A DNA stretch of 64,000 nt, from contig NZ_LRFC01000038.1 of NCBI RefSeq assembly GCF_001619875.1, positions 1-64,000 on the forward strand. Reading direction: 5' to 3'. A program made the position numbers and the translations under genes. Positions within the stretch are counted from its first letter, which is position 1; each line of letters opens with the position of its first letter. Source of the stretch: Fictibacillus phosphorivorans. GTDB lineage: Bacteria; Bacillota; Bacilli; Bacillales; Fictibacillaceae. Below the pieces are notes generated by a model. The model was not told the DNA's origin. It did not search any database and was given only the letters and a program-made list of their open reading frames with translations. Shown in pieces: positions 23,149 to 32,876 of this stretch.

Positions 23149-23361
23149 GACATCCTCTCCTTTATAATGGTTCTACTAGTATACGGAAGAATTCCCTTTG
23201 TTATACATGGTAGAATAGAATAATCACAGACTTTTGTTTAAAGTCTATACCCGTTTCATGTGTACTCATAACTCGAGAAGTTTTTCTTAAGATTTACATT
23301 TGATATTCTCGGTAAAAGCTGATTAAATAATTTCATAATCAAAGAGAGGACGGGGACTGCT

Positions 23362-24246
23362 TTGGAAGGAACGGATTTACCTAAAACAGCAGAAGAGGCT
23401 GTAACCTTTTTTTCTGATAAAGAATGGTGGACAGGCGTCGCTACCACAGGAATAAAGATTGTAGGAATCATCTTGCTGGCCATTATATTCAGATATATTG
23501 TTAGGGCAGCGATCGCTAATATATTTAAAGTTAGGTTGAAAACTCCTTTACGTTTAAGCGAGAGACGAGAGAATACATTATTTAGACTTCTAAATAACGT
23601 GGCTTCTTATGTCATTTATTTTGTAGCGATTTTAACCATCTTAACCGAGTTTGGCGTAGACATAAAAGCCATACTTGCCGGGGCAGGTGTTGTTGGTTTA
23701 GCGATCGGCTTTGGTGCTCAAAGTCTTGTGAAGGATATCATCACTGGATTTTTTATCATATTTGAAAACCAGTTCTCTGTAGGTGACACGGTACGAATTG
23801 CAAGTTTTGAAGGTACGGTAGAAGAGATCGGATTAAGAACAACAAAAATAAAAAGCTGGACAGGAGAATTGCATATCCTGCCGAATTCGTCTATCACGGA
23901 AGTTACAAATTTTTCCGTTCATAACAGCATTGCTGTTGTTGATTTGAGCATTGCGTATGAAGAGGATATTGATAAGGCGCAAAACATTATTCAAGAAGTT
24001 GTTAAAAAGGCAAAACCAAACTATCCTGAAATGGTAAAAGAACCAGAAGTACTAGGTGTTCAAATGTTGGGCGCTTCTGAAGTTGTGATTCGTGTTACCG
24101 CAGAGGTACTTCCGATGACACACTTTAAAATTGCCCGAGAACTTCGCAAAACTTTAAAACATGAACTTGAAAAAGCAGGGATCGAAATCCCTTATCCCAA
24201 AATGGTTACGTATCACAAAGAAAATATGCCAAAAGAACAAAAATAA
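23362..24246 (+). CDS. Small-conductance mechanosensitive channel (MscS family)
   Basis: A 294-residue MscS-type channel that vents solutes on osmotic downshock. Three membrane segments are visible (33-52, 83-102, 107-130). The pore helix is AILAGAGVVGLAIGFGAQSLVKDIITGFFIIFE, rich in Gly/Ala as in MscS TM3. The cytoplasmic beta domain (FSVGDTVRI, VEEIGLRTTKIKSWTGELHILPNS) and alpha-beta C-terminus follow. Start is TTG 23362 after GAGAGGACGGGGAC. The next gene starts 10 bp after its stop. Confidence 0.93.
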   Translation: MEGTDLPKTAEEAVTFFSDKEWWTGVATTGIKIVGIILLAIIFRYIVRAAIANIFKVRLKTPLRLSERRENTLFRLLNNVASYVIYFVAILTILTEFGVDIKAILAGAGVVGLAIGFGAQSLVKDIITGFFIIFENQFSVGDTVRIASFEGTVEEIGLRTTKIKSWTGELHILPNSSITEVTNFSVHNSIAVVDLSIAYEEDIDKAQNIIQEVVKKAKPNYPEMVKEPEVLGVQMLGASEVVIRVTAEVLPMTHFKIARELRKTLKHELEKAGIEIPYPKMVTYHKENMPKEQK

Positions 24247-24256
24247 AGGAGAGCTG

Positions 24257-24457
24257 ATGATGCAGCAAAAAGAATTCCAGCTTCATGATGAAGTGGAAAT
24301 GAAAAAGCAGCACCCATGTGGAACGAATCGCTGGAAAGTCATTCGTATGGGAGCAGATATTCGAATTAAATGTATGGGTTGCCAGCATAGTGTGATGCTT
24401 CCTAGAGCTGAATTTGCAAAAAAAATTAAGAAAGTCTTGTCATCACCAGGGGAGTGA
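24257..24457 (+). CDS. yyzM: DUF951 protein YyzM
   Basis: A 66-residue protein with the DUF951 core FQLHDEVEMKKQHPCGTNRWKV and IKCMGCQHSVMLPR. The CxxC and single upstream Cys suggest zinc binding; the role is unknown. AAAGGAGAGC precedes two adjacent ATG codons (24257 and 24260), either of which could be used. It sits between mscS and ychF, as in B. subtilis. Confidence 0.92.
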   Translation: MMQQKEFQLHDEVEMKKQHPCGTNRWKVIRMGADIRIKCMGCQHSVMLPRAEFAKKIKKVLSSPGE

Positions 24458-24490
24458 ATGAAGGCTGTATGAAATAAATAAGGCAACTGC

Positions 24491-24506
24491 TGTTTCACGT
24501 GGAACA
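24491..24506. other. parS: parS site 3
   Basis: TGTTTCACGTGGAACA, the same sequence as site 2, in the yyzM-ychF gap. Confidence 0.95.
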
Positions 24507-24680
24507 ATGATTGCTTTAGAATGGACAACGTAAATAGATAGCCAAGAATGAGAGCAAAGAAGCATCACCCGGTTCTTCTTGTCTTTTAAGGTGATAAAAC
24601 CTATAATTGGGAAGGATATTTTTTTAACTCAGAAGTCTCGGGATTCCGAGCTTTATATAAAACAGAGGAGTGAATGAACA

Positions 24681-25778
24681 GTGGCTCTTACAACTGGAAT
24701 CGTAGGTTTGCCGAACGTTGGTAAATCCACATTATTTAACGCTATTACACAAGCAGGTGCAGAATCTGCTAACTATCCGTTCTGTACAATCGACCCAAAC
24801 GTTGGAATCGTAGAAGTACCTGATCACCGTCTTCAAAAGTTAACAGACTTGGTACAGCCGAAAAAAGTAGTACCTACAACTTTTGAATTTACGGATATTG
24901 CCGGAATCGTAAAAGGTGCAAGCAAAGGGGAAGGGCTAGGAAACAAGTTTCTATCACACATTCGTCAAACAGATGCGATCCTACAAGTTGTACGTTGTTT
25001 TGATGACGAAAACATCACGCACGTTCATGGAAAAGTAAATCCGATCGATGATATTGAAGTAATCAACCTTGAGCTTATCTTTGCTGATCTAGAGTCAATC
25101 GACAAGCGTATCGCGCGTGTTGAGAAGTTGGCAAAATCTAAAGACAAAGAAGCAGTTGCTGAGTTTGCAGTACTTTCTAAAATCAAGGAAGCTCTTATGC
25201 AAGAACTTCCTGCCCGAAGTGTTGATTTAACACCTGAAGAGAACAAGATCGTTCATGCGATGCATTTACTGACAATGAAGCCGATTCTATATGTTGCAAA
25301 CGTGAGCGAAGATGAGCTCTTAGAAGGAACAAATGAGCACGTTGAAGCGGTTAAAGAATATGCAGCACGTGAAAATGCAGAAGTAATCGTAATCTGTGCA
25401 AAAGTGGAAGAAGAGATCGCAGAACTTGATGGCGATGAAAAGATGGCTTTCTTAGGAGAATTAGGAATCGAGGAAGCAGGTCTTGATAAGCTGATTCGTG
25501 CATCATATTCACTTTTAGGATTAGCTACTTACTTTACAGCTGGTGTTCAAGAAGTACGTGCTTGGACGTTCCGAAGAGGAATGAAGGCTCCTGCGTGTGC
25601 CGGGATCATCCATACGGACTTTGAAAGAGGGTTTATCCGTGCAGAAGTCGTTGCTTATGATGACTTGATGGCTGCAGGCAACATGGCAGCTGCTAAAGAA
25701 AAAGGGAAAGTTCGTCTTGAAGGTAAAGAATACGAAATGAAAGATGGAGATGTCGTTCATTTCCGTTTTAACGTTTAA
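24681..25778 (+). CDS. ychF: Redox-regulated ATPase YchF
   Basis: YchF is an Obg-family P-loop protein that prefers ATP and associates with ribosomes. The 365-residue protein shows G1 GLPNVGKST, NYPFCTIDPN and FTDIAGIVKGASKGEGLGN, a helical insert, and the C-terminal TGS domain (TYFTAGVQEVRAWTFRRG...GDVVHFRFNV). The start is GTG 24681 after AGAGGAGTG. It appears monocistronic, with a repeat and a terminator behind it. Confidence 0.97.
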   Translation: MALTTGIVGLPNVGKSTLFNAITQAGAESANYPFCTIDPNVGIVEVPDHRLQKLTDLVQPKKVVPTTFEFTDIAGIVKGASKGEGLGNKFLSHIRQTDAILQVVRCFDDENITHVHGKVNPIDDIEVINLELIFADLESIDKRIARVEKLAKSKDKEAVAEFAVLSKIKEALMQELPARSVDLTPEENKIVHAMHLLTMKPILYVANVSEDELLEGTNEHVEAVKEYAARENAEVIVICAKVEEEIAELDGDEKMAFLGELGIEEAGLDKLIRASYSLLGLATYFTAGVQEVRAWTFRRGMKAPACAGIIHTDFERGFIRAEVVAYDDLMAAGNMAAAKEKGKVRLEGKEYEMKDGDVVHFRFNV

Positions 25779-25798
25779 TAAAAAATGACTGAGAGAGA

Positions 25799-25925
25799 TT
25801 GGTCTCCGCTCCAGGATGCTCGCTTTCCGCGGGGTGTGCGGTGAGCCTCCTAGCGCTTTGCGCTGTTAGGAGTCTCACCTGTCCCACTGATCCCGCAGGA
25901 GTCTCGCACCTTACGCTCCTACCAA
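25799..25925 (+). repeat. Interspersed hairpin repeat, copy 6
   Basis: 127-bp copy after ychF; ends altered to TTGGTCTCC and CCTACCAA, a compensatory change that keeps the terminal pairing (TTGGT/ACCAA). This supports selection or origin as a paired hairpin. Confidence 0.9.
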
Positions 25926-25991
25926 CTTGTCAACGAAGTTTCTTTAAAAAACAATTCAGAAGCAATTAATCTTTTAGAGTAAAAACAAAAT

Positions 25992-26032
25992 AGAGAAAAA
26001 CGGAGGAAAAGCAATCGCTTTTTCTCTTTTTT
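25992..26032 (+). terminator. Terminator of ychF
   Basis: AGAGAAAAA and AAAAGC pair with GCTTTTTCTCT; a T-run follows. It lies between repeat copy 6 and the rpsF promoter. Confidence 0.7.
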
Positions 26033-26053
26033 ATGCTTAATTTCAAAGTAAGC

Positions 26054-26082
26054 TTGTTTTATTCAGCATGTTTTGATATAAT
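26054..26082 (+). promoter_or_regulatory. rpsF-ssb-rpsR promoter
   Basis: TTGTTT (26054-26059), 17-bp spacer, TATAAT (26077-26082), about 100 bp before rpsF. Confidence 0.65.
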
Positions 26083-26126
26083 TCTTTATTGTGAGTTAAT
26101 TGTCAACAAATACTGTTATGATGATT

Positions 26127-26170
26127 TTCTCCTTGCCCGGAATAAATGTTTTGGGCCGCTTAGACCAAAA
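26127..26170 (+). promoter_or_regulatory. Possible S6:S18 autoregulatory leader
   Basis: The rpsF leader has TTGCCC pairing with GGGC followed by CCG (26153-26158). Many bacterial rpsF leaders carry a hairpin with a conserved CCG that binds the S6:S18 dimer. The match is judged by eye only. Confidence 0.35.
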
Positions 26171-26183
26171 GGAGGTGAACGGA

Positions 26184-26474
26184 ATGAAAAAGTACGAAAT
26201 CATGTACATCGTCCGTCCGAATATCGAAGAGGAAGCTCTAAAAGCAACGAAAGAACGCGCTAAAAGCATCCTAACTGACAACGGTGCGGAAATCGCGAAC
26301 GAAAAGGAAATGGGTAAAAAGCGTTTAGCTTATGAAATCAATGACTTCCGCGATGGATATTACACGCTATTGGAAGTTAACGCTCCAAACGAAGCGATTA
26401 ATGAGTTCGACCGTCTTATGAAGATCAACGAAGATGTTCTTCGTTTCATGACAATCGTAGACGTAAGAAATTAA
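26184..26474 (+). CDS. rpsF: 30S ribosomal protein S6
   Basis: S6 pairs with S18 on the platform of the small subunit. The 96-residue protein starts [13 protein letters not shown] and ends [10 protein letters not shown], matching B. subtilis. ATG 26184 has the strong site AAAGGAGGTGA. First gene of rpsF-ssb-rpsR, in which ribosome and replication proteins are co-transcribed; 21 bp separate it from ssb. Confidence 0.97.
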   Translation: MKKYEIMYIVRPNIEEEALKATKERAKSILTDNGAEIANEKEMGKKRLAYEINDFRDGYYTLLEVNAPNEAINEFDRLMKINEDVLRFMTIVDVRN

Positions 26475-26495
26475 TCCTTTAAGGAGTGGTTCTGA

Positions 26496-27041
26496 ATGCT
26501 AAATCGAGTAGTACTGGTGGGACGTTTAACAAAAGACCCAGAATTAAAGTACACTCCAAATGGTGTGGCTGTTGCTAATTTCACACTTGCTGTCAATCGA
26601 CCTTTTTCGAATCAGCAAGGCGAACGCGAAGCAGATTTTATTAACTGTGTCGTATGGCGCAAGCCCGCTGAAAATGTGGCGAACTTTTTGAAAAAAGGAT
26701 CGCTTGCAGGAGTGGATGGACGTTTGCAAACTCGTTCTTACGAGAATCAGCAGGGTCAAAGAGTGTATGTTACTGAAGTAATGGCAGAAAGTGTTCAATT
26801 CCTTGAACCTAAAAACGCTAATGCTGGTGGCCAGCAATATCAAGGCAGCGGCAACAACTTTGGTGGACCATCAAATGACCGCGGATTTGGGCAGCAAAAT
26901 CAGAACCGCAGCTATGGAAGTGACAACGGCTTTGGAGGACAGCAACAACAGCAGAATCCAAAACGAAATAACTTCAACGATGACCCGTTTGCAAATGATG
27001 GCACGCCGATCGACATCTCTGATGACGATTTGCCATTTTAA
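26496..27041 (+). CDS. ssb: Single-stranded DNA-binding protein
   Basis: SSB coats single-stranded DNA during replication, repair and transformation. The 181-residue protein has the OB fold (1-108, [20 protein letters not shown]), a low-complexity Gly/Gln/Asn linker (about 110-165) and the acidic tip DDDLPF that binds partner proteins. It sits between the S6 and S18 genes, the standard Firmicutes arrangement. Confidence 0.97.
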   Translation: MLNRVVLVGRLTKDPELKYTPNGVAVANFTLAVNRPFSNQQGEREADFINCVVWRKPAENVANFLKKGSLAGVDGRLQTRSYENQQGQRVYVTEVMAESVQFLEPKNANAGGQQYQGSGNNFGGPSNDRGFGQQNQNRSYGSDNGFGGQQQQQNPKRNNFNDDPFANDGTPIDISDDDLPF

Positions 27042-27099
27042 ACTAACGTAAACTATGAATCGGAATATATAAAAATAAAACTAAAGGAGGGGACCATCA

Positions 27100-27333
27100 A
27101 TGGCTGGACGTCGTGGTGGACGCCAAAAGCGTCGTAAGGTTTGTTTTTTCACTGTAAACAAGATCACTTACATCGACTACAAGGACACTGATCTTTTAAA
27201 GCGTTTCGTTTCTGAACGTGGTAAGATTCTTCCTCGTCGTGTAACTGGTACATCTGCTAAATATCAACGTCAATTGACGGTTGCAATTAAACGTGCTCGT
27301 CACATGGCATTGTTACCATATGTATCTGAATAA
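27100..27333 (+). CDS. rpsR: 30S ribosomal protein S18
   Basis: A 77-residue basic protein; [51 protein letters not shown] is the S18 family core (given here as positions 25-74). It binds S6 on the platform. The ribosome site AAGGAGG is strong, and a terminator follows. Confidence 0.97.
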   Translation: MAGRRGGRQKRRKVCFFTVNKITYIDYKDTDLLKRFVSERGKILPRRVTGTSAKYQRQLTVAIKRARHMALLPYVSE

Positions 27334-27347
27334 GATCGGTTAAAGAG

Positions 27348-27378
27348 CGCAGCTAGGGTTTCCTGGCTGCGTTTTTTT
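27348..27378 (+). terminator. Terminator of rpsF-ssb-rpsR
   Basis: Stem CGCAGCTAGG / CCTGGCTGCG then TTTTTTT. Confidence 0.9.
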
Positions 27379-27457
27379 ATTGTGCACCACTATTCAAGTG
27401 GCATTGTATGGTGGTAAGGAGCAATATAAGGCTGTAGAAATATGACGAGGATTGTAG

Positions 27458-27556
27458 ACTCGTGGATAAACAGCTAAAACTCGTGGATTCAGCCACAAAA
27501 CTTTTGGATTGAACCACGAAACTTTTGGATTCAGCTCTAAAACTTTTGGATTTATT
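27458..27556. repeat. 21-bp tandem repeat array
   Basis: Four full units and a partial fifth, each 21 bp, of the form ACTYKTGGATTCAGCCACAAA (starts 27458, 27479, 27500, 27521, 27542). The period equals seven codons, and the minus strand reads NPKVLxx repeats, but no convincing gene covers them. From 27557 to 27847 I see no other feature. Confidence 0.85.
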
Positions 27557-27847
27557 GCTCTTTTCCTTAGTACAGCGCTCAAAAAATCCTAAATCACCTC
27601 TGATCTAAGGCTTGTAAATGATTCATAATAGCTTGGCATTGGCCAACGCTTCCACTATCTGCACTATTTCTTCATAAATTAGTCAAAAACAGCTCGTTTC
27701 CTGCCATTCTCACCTTAAAACAATCTAACTTTCCATTATTTGTTTACATCCCTTCAAGTACGTCTATTCTAGAATTATCGTTTAAGTTGAATATTAGCGG
27801 CTATGTCACTACAATTAGAACATATGAAAAATTATATGAGGTGAATC

Positions 27848-28792
27848 ATGCGCAATACTAAAGTATTGGTGGAAGGTGCCGTGGTTTCGGGCATTTATAC
27901 GCTTCTTTTTTTAATCAGTATGTACATACCGTTTTTCAGTCTTTTTTCGTTATTTATTTTACCGCTACCGTTTATCATCTATCTATACAGACACAACCTT
28001 AAAGCGGGATTGCTTCTTTGGGCAGTCACTTTTGGTGTGTCCTTGGCATTTGCGGGGCTTAACGGTATTATCGTAACCCTTTTCTCTGGTTTGACCGGAA
28101 TTGTGATGGGGGAACTTTATAGAAGAAAAAAATCTGCTTTCGCGGTTCTGCTTGGTGCTAGTCTTTCGAACATACTAAATATGTTGGCTACGCTTGTTAT
28201 TGCTCAAGTGGTCATGGGAATCAACTTTGTAAAAGAGTTAGAGACACAGTTTCAAAGTGCGATTGGTACGGCAGAAGAGTTTTACAAATCAAGCGGTCAG
28301 GATCCTTCTCAGATCGAAAGGTTTAAAGAACAAGCAGAACTTATTCCAATGATGCTTCCCACATATATTATTGGGGGAGCCGTTATTCTAGCTTTCTTAA
28401 CACATATCGCAGCTAGAATGCTCATGATAAGAATGCGGTATGATGTTCCTTCCTTTCCGCACTTTCGGGATTGGAACCTGCCAAAATCATTTTTGTGGTA
28501 TTATATTATAGCGATTGTTTTAACATTTAGCACGCCTGAAAAAGGCACTGCTTTATATATTGTAACGATAAATTTGTATATGATATTATCGTTTGTACTT
28601 ATTATTCAAGGTTTCACAGTGATCTTTTATTATGCCTGGATAAAGAATTGGAAGAGAAAAAGAATCATATTGTTGATTATACTCTTGTTTTTGCTTAATT
28701 CTTTCCTGCCGATTCCTCTGGAAGTCGTTAAATTCTTAGGTATAATTGATTTAGGTTTTATGATTAAAAAACGGTTGAAACCAAAACAGTAG
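27848..28792 (+). CDS. yybS: DUF2232 membrane protein YybS
   Basis: A 314-residue polytopic membrane protein, about eight hydrophobic segments, of the DUF2232 family. It begins MRNTKVLVEGAVVSGIYTLLFLISMYIPFFS. YybS always neighbours gdpP and rplI in bacilli; its function is unknown, though the fold resembles energy-coupling transport subunits. ATG 27848 follows GAGGTG. It ends 11 bp before gdpP. Confidence 0.9.
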   Translation: MRNTKVLVEGAVVSGIYTLLFLISMYIPFFSLFSLFILPLPFIIYLYRHNLKAGLLLWAVTFGVSLAFAGLNGIIVTLFSGLTGIVMGELYRRKKSAFAVLLGASLSNILNMLATLVIAQVVMGINFVKELETQFQSAIGTAEEFYKSSGQDPSQIERFKEQAELIPMMLPTYIIGGAVILAFLTHIAARMLMIRMRYDVPSFPHFRDWNLPKSFLWYYIIAIVLTFSTPEKGTALYIVTINLYMILSFVLIIQGFTVIFYYAWIKNWKRKRIILLIILLFLLNSFLPIPLEVVKFLGIIDLGFMIKKRLKPKQ

Positions 28793-28803
28793 GAGCTGAA
28801 AGT

Positions 28804-30777
28804 ATGCCAAAGTTTTTGCTAAAACGGTGGCATGGTTATCCCGTCATCGCCTTATTTGTTACTTCTGTTGTGCTGGTAAGCATCATCACGTATTTTCACT
28901 GGATGATCGGAATGGCAGGTTTTGTGCTTTTAGGCGGCTTATTTTATTATGCCATGAAAGCCGAAGCGAGTTTTCAGGAGGAACTGGGTGATTATATTTC
29001 TACGCTTTCTCATCGCCTGAAGAAGGTGGGAGAAGAAGCGCTTATGGAAATGCCGATCGGGATTATTTTGTATGATGAGGATTTTAAGATCGAATGGGCA
29101 AACCCATATATGGGATCCCTTATAGAAGAAGAATCCTTTATCGGGCACTCTTTAAACCATGTTTCAGAAGAACTGATTCCTTATATTAAAAGTGATGCTA
29201 AGGAAGAAGTTATTAAGATCAATACACATAGATTTCAAGTAAACTTTAAAAAAGAAGACAGGTTGCTTTACTTTTTTGATGTAACCGAGCAGTTGGATCT
29301 TGAACGGCTCTATGATGAAGAACAGACTGTTATGGCGATCATCTATCTCGATAACTATGATGAAGTGACCCAAGGATTAGATGATCAATTTCGCTCAACG
29401 ATCAATTCAAAAGTAACATCAGTCCTAAATGGCTGGGCGAATGAGCATGGAATCTTCTTAAAACGAACTTCTTCAGAGCGTTTTTTAGCTGTATTTAACC
29501 AGCGTATCTTATATGAGCTAGAAAAAAATAAATTCAGTGTGTTAGATGAAGTAAGAGAATCGACTGCTAAACAGAACGTTTCTCTAACATTAAGTATCGG
29601 TGTAGCTGCAGGAACTTCTTCGCTTCCTGAGCTTGGCCAGCTCTCCCAATCAAGTCTCGATTTAGCTCTTGGACGTGGTGGCGACCAAGTAGCGATCAAG
29701 CAGACAAACGGGAAGGTCCGTTTTTATGGAGGCAAAACGAATCCAGTTGAAAAGCGCACACGCGTACGTGCACGTGTCATTTCTCACGCATTGAGTGAAT
29801 TAGTGGCAGACAGCGATAAAGTCATCATCATGGGGCACAAGAACCCTGATATGGACTCGATCGGATCTGCTATCGGAATATTGAAAGTCGCTCAAGTTAA
29901 CGGAAAAGACGGTTATATCGTCCTCGACCAATCTGATATCGATATTGGTGTTCAGCGCTTAATGGATGAACTGAAAGAGACAGAATCCATCTGGAAGTAT
30001 TTCATCTCACCTGAAGATGCATTGGAGATCGCTTCAAGAAACACCTTGTTAGTGGTCGTTGATACACATAAACCTTCTATGGTCATTGAAGAAAGACTTT
30101 TAACAAAGCTCGACCATGTTGTCGTTATCGATCATCACCGTCGCGGAGAAGATTTTATTAAAGACCCTGTTCTTGTCTATATGGAGCCATATGCTTCTTC
30201 AACGGCAGAACTCGTAACCGAACTGTTAGAATACCAGCCGAAGCGACTAAAGATGCGTATGCTTGAAGCTACAGCACTTCTAGCAGGGATTATCGTAGAT
30301 ACAAAAAGCTTTACCCTCAGAACGGGTTCTCGTACATTTGATGCTGCCTCCTATTTAAGAGCTCACGGAGCGGATACGATTCTTGTTCAAAAGTTTTTAA
30401 AAGAAGACTTAAATACGTATACAAGGCGTTCTAAGCTGATTGAGAACGCTGAGATCTATAAAAAAGGCATCGTTATTGCCAAGAGTTCTCCTGAGGATGC
30501 CTACAATCAAGTAGTGATCGCTCAGGCTGCAGATATTTTATTAACAATGAACGGCATTCAAGCTTCCTTTGTTATCTCAAATCGAATCGATGGCAAAGTC
30601 AGTATCAGTGCGCGTTCACTTGGGGACATCAACGTGCAAATGATCATGGAAGGACTTGAAGGTGGAGGACATCTTACAAACGCTGCCTGCCAGATCGAGA
30701 ACAGTACGATTGATGAAGCAGAGAAACACTTAAAGAGAATAATAGATGAGTATATTGAAGGGGGAGAAGAGGAATGA
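28804..30777 (+). CDS. gdpP: Cyclic-di-AMP phosphodiesterase GdpP
   Basis: GdpP degrades cyclic di-AMP at the membrane, so controlling potassium homeostasis and wall stress. The 657-residue protein has two N-terminal membrane segments (about 12-53), a PAS domain that binds haem in homologues (80-150), a degenerate GGDEF domain (170-300), and the DHH/DHHA1 catalytic unit with [26 protein letters not shown] and GGGHLTNAA. All metal-site motifs are present. It overlaps rplI by 4 bp. Confidence 0.97.
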   Translation: MPKFLLKRWHGYPVIALFVTSVVLVSIITYFHWMIGMAGFVLLGGLFYYAMKAEASFQEELGDYISTLSHRLKKVGEEALMEMPIGIILYDEDFKIEWANPYMGSLIEEESFIGHSLNHVSEELIPYIKSDAKEEVIKINTHRFQVNFKKEDRLLYFFDVTEQLDLERLYDEEQTVMAIIYLDNYDEVTQGLDDQFRSTINSKVTSVLNGWANEHGIFLKRTSSERFLAVFNQRILYELEKNKFSVLDEVRESTAKQNVSLTLSIGVAAGTSSLPELGQLSQSSLDLALGRGGDQVAIKQTNGKVRFYGGKTNPVEKRTRVRARVISHALSELVADSDKVIIMGHKNPDMDSIGSAIGILKVAQVNGKDGYIVLDQSDIDIGVQRLMDELKETESIWKYFISPEDALEIASRNTLLVVVDTHKPSMVIEERLLTKLDHVVVIDHHRRGEDFIKDPVLVYMEPYASSTAELVTELLEYQPKRLKMRMLEATALLAGIIVDTKSFTLRTGSRTFDAASYLRAHGADTILVQKFLKEDLNTYTRRSKLIENAEIYKKGIVIAKSSPEDAYNQVVIAQAADILLTMNGIQASFVISNRIDGKVSISARSLGDINVQMIMEGLEGGGHLTNAACQIENSTIDEAEKHLKRIIDEYIEGGEEE

Positions 30778-31217
30778 AAGTAATTTTTCTTCAAGATGTG
30801 AAAGGTAAGGGCAAAAAAGGGGAAGTCAAGAACGTTTCTGAAGGTTATGCGCGCAATTTCTTATTTCCTAAAAATTTAGCTTCAGAGGCTACTTCAGGGG
30901 CAATGGCTGCACTTCAGGGCCAACAGAAGAGCGAAGAGAAAAAACAACAAGCGCAACTAGAAGAAGCTGAAGCATTAAAAGCTAAACTTGCGGCGATGAC
31001 AATCACGATCAAAACCAAAACTGGCGAGGGCGGCAGAGTATTTGGTTCTGTAACGAGTAAACAGATCGCTGACGGCCTGAAAGAGCAAGGGATCAAGATC
31101 GATAAGCGTAAAATTGAGCTTGCTGATCCGATTAAGGCACTTGGTTACACAAATGTGCCGATAAAGATTCATTCACAAGTAACGGCTACAGTAAAAGTAC
31201 ACGTAACAGAAGAATAA
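30774..31217 (+). CDS. rplI: 50S ribosomal protein L9
   Basis: L9 has two globular domains joined by a long helix. The 147-residue protein begins [19 protein letters not shown] and contains [12 protein letters not shown] and [19 protein letters not shown] 30774 overlaps the end of gdpP, so translation is coupled. A terminator and a repeat separate it from dnaC. Confidence 0.97.
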   Translation: MKVIFLQDVKGKGKKGEVKNVSEGYARNFLFPKNLASEATSGAMAALQGQQKSEEKKQQAQLEEAEALKAKLAAMTITIKTKTGEGGRVFGSVTSKQIADGLKEQGIKIDKRKIELADPIKALGYTNVPIKIHSQVTATVKVHVTEE

Positions 31218-31218
31218 A

Positions 31219-31242
31219 AAGCCGGGAATTCCCCGGTTTTTT
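31219..31242 (+). terminator. Terminator of yybS-gdpP-rplI
   Basis: Stem AAGCCGGG / CCCGGTT then TTTT, directly behind rplI. Confidence 0.85.
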
Positions 31243-31262
31243 ATATGAGTATTTGGATGTAA

Positions 31263-31388
31263 TTGATTTCCGCTCCAGATGCTCGCTTTCCACGGGGCGT
31301 TCGGTGAGCCTCCTGCCGCTTTGCGCCATTAGGAGTCTCCACCTAACCGCTCGTCCCGTAGGAGTCTCGCATCTTCCGCTCCAATCAA
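31263..31388 (+). repeat. Interspersed hairpin repeat, copy 7
   Basis: 126-bp copy between rplI and dnaC, the GCCTCCTGCCGC subtype seen in copy 2. Confidence 0.9.
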
Positions 31389-31476
31389 CGTTTCAAAGAA
31401 GATATAAGAAAAACAAATACTTTATTTTAGAAGAAACTTTAGTATAGAGAAAAAAGTAAAGAAAGGAGGAAAAAAC

Positions 31477-32841
31477 ATGAGTGATTTATTTGCTGACCGC
31501 ATACCACCGCAAAATATTGAAGCTGAGCAGGCTGTTCTGGGTGCTATCTTTTTAGAGCCCGAAGCTCTTATAACTGCCTCAGAAATCCTGCTCCCTGAAG
31601 ATTTTTACCGGGCGACTCACCAACGAATCTATCGTGTGATGCTCGATCTTAACGCGAAAGGCGAGCCCGTCGATCTGATTACGGTTACTTCAGAGCTGCA
31701 GGATAAGAACCAGCTCGATGAAGTGGGAGGATTATCTTTTTTAACAGAGCTTGCTGATAGTTCACCGACAGCTGCGAATATTGAGTATTACAGCAAGATT
31801 GTTGAGGAAAAGTCACTTCTGCGCCGTTTGATTCGTACTGCGACTGATATTACAGCGAACAGCTATGCTCGTGAAGAAGAAGTAGAAGCGATTCTGAACG
31901 AAGCGGAGAAATCGATTTTAGAAGTAGCGAACCGTAAAAACACGAGTGCGTTTACGGCTATTAAAGATGTATTGGTACACGCCTATGACAACATTGAAGC
32001 CCTTCATAACCGTAAAGGTGATATTACGGGGATTCCGACCGGATTTAACGATCTGGACCGTATGACTGCAGGATTTCAGCGGAATGACTTGATCATCGTT
32101 GCAGCCCGGCCGTCTGTAGGTAAAACAGCATTTGCTCTGAACATTGCTCAAAACGTCGCAACGAAGACAGACGAGAATGTAGCCATATTCAGTCTTGAGA
32201 TGGGTGCTGAACAGCTCGTTATGCGTATGCTCTGTGCGGAGGGGAACTTGGATGCACAGCGTCTGCGTACCGGATCTTTGCTTCCTGAAGACTGGCAGAA
32301 GCTTACGATGGCGATGGGAAGTCTGTCTGCCGCTGGAATTTATATAGACGATACACCAGGTATCCGTATTAATGATATCCGTGCGAAATGCCGTCGTCTA
32401 AAGCAGGAAAAGGGACTAGGTATGATCTTGATCGATTATTTGCAGCTTATTATGGGGAGCGGGAAATCTGGCGAGAATCGTCAGCAGGAAGTTTCTGAGA
32501 TCTCCCGTTCATTAAAAGCTCTTGCCCGTGAGCTGGAAGTGCCGGTAATCGCCCTATCGCAGTTATCTCGTGGTGTTGAATCCCGTCAGGATAAGCGTCC
32601 GATGATGTCTGATATCCGTGAATCAGGTTCCATCGAGCAGGATGCCGATATCGTAGCTTTTCTTTACCGTGATGATTATTACGATAAAGAGACAGAAGCG
32701 AAGAATATTATTGAAATTATTATCGCTAAACAGCGTAACGGTCCAACAGGAACGGTTGAGCTTGCTTTCGTAAAAGAATACAACAAATTTGTTAACCTGG
32801 ACAGGCGGCATGATGAAAGTGCCATACCACCAGGCGCATAA
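31477..32841 (+). CDS. dnaC: Replicative DNA helicase
   Basis: The hexameric replicative helicase, called DnaC in B. subtilis and DnaB in E. coli. The 454-residue protein has the N-terminal DnaG-interaction domain (PPQNIEAEQAVLGAIFLEPEAL), a linker, and the RecA-like core with Walker A ARPSVGKTAFALN, Walker B ILIDYLQLI and the arginine-finger region near the C-terminus. AAAGGAGG precedes ATG 31477. It converges with the next gene. Confidence 0.97.
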   Translation: MSDLFADRIPPQNIEAEQAVLGAIFLEPEALITASEILLPEDFYRATHQRIYRVMLDLNAKGEPVDLITVTSELQDKNQLDEVGGLSFLTELADSSPTAANIEYYSKIVEEKSLLRRLIRTATDITANSYAREEEVEAILNEAEKSILEVANRKNTSAFTAIKDVLVHAYDNIEALHNRKGDITGIPTGFNDLDRMTAGFQRNDLIIVAARPSVGKTAFALNIAQNVATKTDENVAIFSLEMGAEQLVMRMLCAEGNLDAQRLRTGSLLPEDWQKLTMAMGSLSAAGIYIDDTPGIRINDIRAKCRRLKQEKGLGMILIDYLQLIMGSGKSGENRQQEVSEISRSLKALARELEVPVIALSQLSRGVESRQDKRPMMSDIRESGSIEQDADIVAFLYRDDYYDKETEAKNIIEIIIAKQRNGPTGTVELAFVKEYNKFVNLDRRHDESAIPPGA

Positions 32842-32842
32842 A

Positions 32843-32876
32843 AAAAGCAGCTGGAGTTTAATCCGGCTGCTTTTGC
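32843..32876. terminator. Bidirectional terminator, dnaC / UPF0158
   Basis: Stem AAAAGCAGCTGGA / TCCGGCTGCTTTT; it contains the last codons of the UPF0158 gene. Confidence 0.85.

Noticed and set aside
27394-27582. Minus-strand frame with NPKVLxx seven-residue repeats
   Set aside because: No ribosome site or family match; it is a by-product of the 21-bp array.
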